In this document: piece by piece, positions 5,830 through 6,489 of the stretch | How the letters are laid out: every line of letters begins with the position of its first letter | Numbering within the stretch: position 1 is the first letter of the stretch | Origin: Planctomycetaceae bacterium | Lineage (GTDB): Bacteria > Planctomycetota > Planctomycetia > Pirellulales > Pirellulaceae | DNA: 6,489 nucleotides | NCBI GenBank assembly: GCA_012965455.1 | Contig: DTSG01000578.1 | Location: 1-6,489 of the forward strand | Reading direction: 5' to 3' | The notes under the pieces: generated by a model | What the model was told of the DNA's origin: nothing | What the model saw: the letters and a program-made list of their open reading frames with translations, nothing else | The model's database searches: none | Made by a program: the position numbers and the translations under genes

Positions 5830-6489
5830 TCATTCGCTTACGAGTCTTAGTACTCCGGCTGAATCACCTGTCATCCAAGCCTCTTTGTGTGGATGTTTGG
5901 CAATTACTTCAATTCCGACTTTACTTACTTGTTTCTCAAATTGCACCTTTGCTGTTTTATAATCGACAGTGATAATCCGTCCATCGCTGGTGCCAACGGT
6001 AACTTCGAATCCGCCAGTCCGGTTTACCGCTTGAGCCATGCACAACGGCACGGCAGATTTCATTTGATAAAACCTGACCATTCTACCTATACTGGGCTGC
6101 CAAAATCGCACGGTCTTATCGTCACTAATCGTACAACATACCGCTAGAGATTTTGTTGTCTGCTGATTAGCTTCCGAGGATGATGGCCACATTGCAATGC
6201 TATTAATTCTCGCTCGATGATTATCAAGCATCCTCGTTTGTCGTTGATTAGCAGCATCCCATATTCGCATGGAAGAATCGCCTGAAACGGAAACAACCAC
6301 ATCGTTCATAAACCGCGCTCCCATTACTGGCCTAGAATGTCCTTGAAACGTCCCCTGCACCATCCCATTTTTCAAATCAACTAAATGGCAATGTTGGTCA
6401 TGTGAGACCGTAACTAACAACTCGGCTTGTACATCCAAGTCATACACCACATCAGCGTGGTGCTCGACATACCAAATCGAACTTTTTTT
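5830..6489 (-). CDS. WD40-repeat beta-propeller protein, C-terminal part (5' end beyond window)
   Basis: The visible 219 residues are the C-terminal end of a WD40 protein. A GTG at 6450 could be read as a start, but the frame stays open through the last base of the window (6489). The 13 upstream codons complete the first visible repeat (E-H-H-A-D-V-V-Y-D-L), so the true start is outside. About five blades can be seen: residues 9-49; 50-89 (G-H at 50-51, then R-I-W-D at 75-78); 90-142 (S-D-D-K-T-V-R-F-W at 122-130); 143-187 (T-S-D-G-R-I at 167-172); and 188-219 (T-G-D-S-A-G-V-L-R-L). Each has the usual spacing from a GH- or NH-like start to a WD-like end, some degenerate. Propellers of this kind are scaffolds for protein contacts. 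In planctomycetes they may be joined to N-terminal kinase, sigma-factor-like or cytochrome domains, but the N-terminus is not available here. The stop is TGA at 5830-5832. No partner can be named. Confidence 0.9.
   Translation of the reverse strand, partial: KKSSIWYVEHHADVVYDLDVQAELLVTVSHDQHCHLVDLKNGMVQGTFQGHSRPVMGARFMNDVVVSVSGDSSMRIWDAANQRQTRMLDNHRARINSIAMWPSSSEANQQTTKSLAVCCTISDDKTVRFWQPSIGRMVRFYQMKSAVPLCMAQAVNRTGGFEVTVGTSDGRIITVDYKTAKVQFEKQVSKVGIEVIAKHPHKEAWMTGDSAGVLRLVSE

Noticed and set aside
5095..6147. Plus-strand frames opposite the lipoprotein (5095-5325) and WD40 (5887-6147) genes
   Set aside because: They are antisense to genes with clear motifs and have no ribosome sites of their own.

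Overview
The window reads as bacterial chromosome, most likely from a planctomycete (Pirellulales-like). This placement is an inference. It rests on the form of ribosomal protein L33, the large secreted metallohydrolase with built-in EF-hands, the short lipoprotein with a carboxypeptidase-regulatory-like fold, and the WD40-repeat gene, all of which are common in that phylum. Base composition is moderate and even, and I see no insertion sequence, integrase, CRISPR array, rRNA or tRNA.

Left part (1-2385, plus strand): rpmG (48-206), a 47-residue small ORF with a good ribosome binding site (277-420), then a hairpin with a T-rich tail, then recJ (640-2385). rpmG and the small ORF look like one short transcription unit ending at the hairpin at 525-557. 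A perfect TATAAT sits just upstream of that hairpin, so the same element could instead be the 5' end of the recJ message. The short ORFs overlapping 390-677 are shadows.

Right part (2393-6489, minus strand): three genes all read leftward. The first in transcription order is a WD40 beta-propeller gene cut by the right edge of the window (5830-6489). Next is a 178-residue lipoprotein (5055-5591), then an 838-residue exported PHP/CehA-like metallohydrolase (2393-4909). A perfect 11-bp hairpin between the lipoprotein and the metallohydrolase suggests they are at least partly transcribed separately. The metallohydrolase gene converges on recJ with only 7 bp between the stop codons.

Functionally, the left side is housekeeping (translation, DNA repair and recombination). 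The right side encodes exported or scaffold proteins of the cell envelope. I found no clear new multi-gene system. The items most worth a second look are the EF-hand pair inserted inside a metallohydrolase domain with altered metal motifs, the tiny protein next to rpmG, the Met-rich acidic segment of the lipoprotein, and the hairpin-promoter overlap before recJ.
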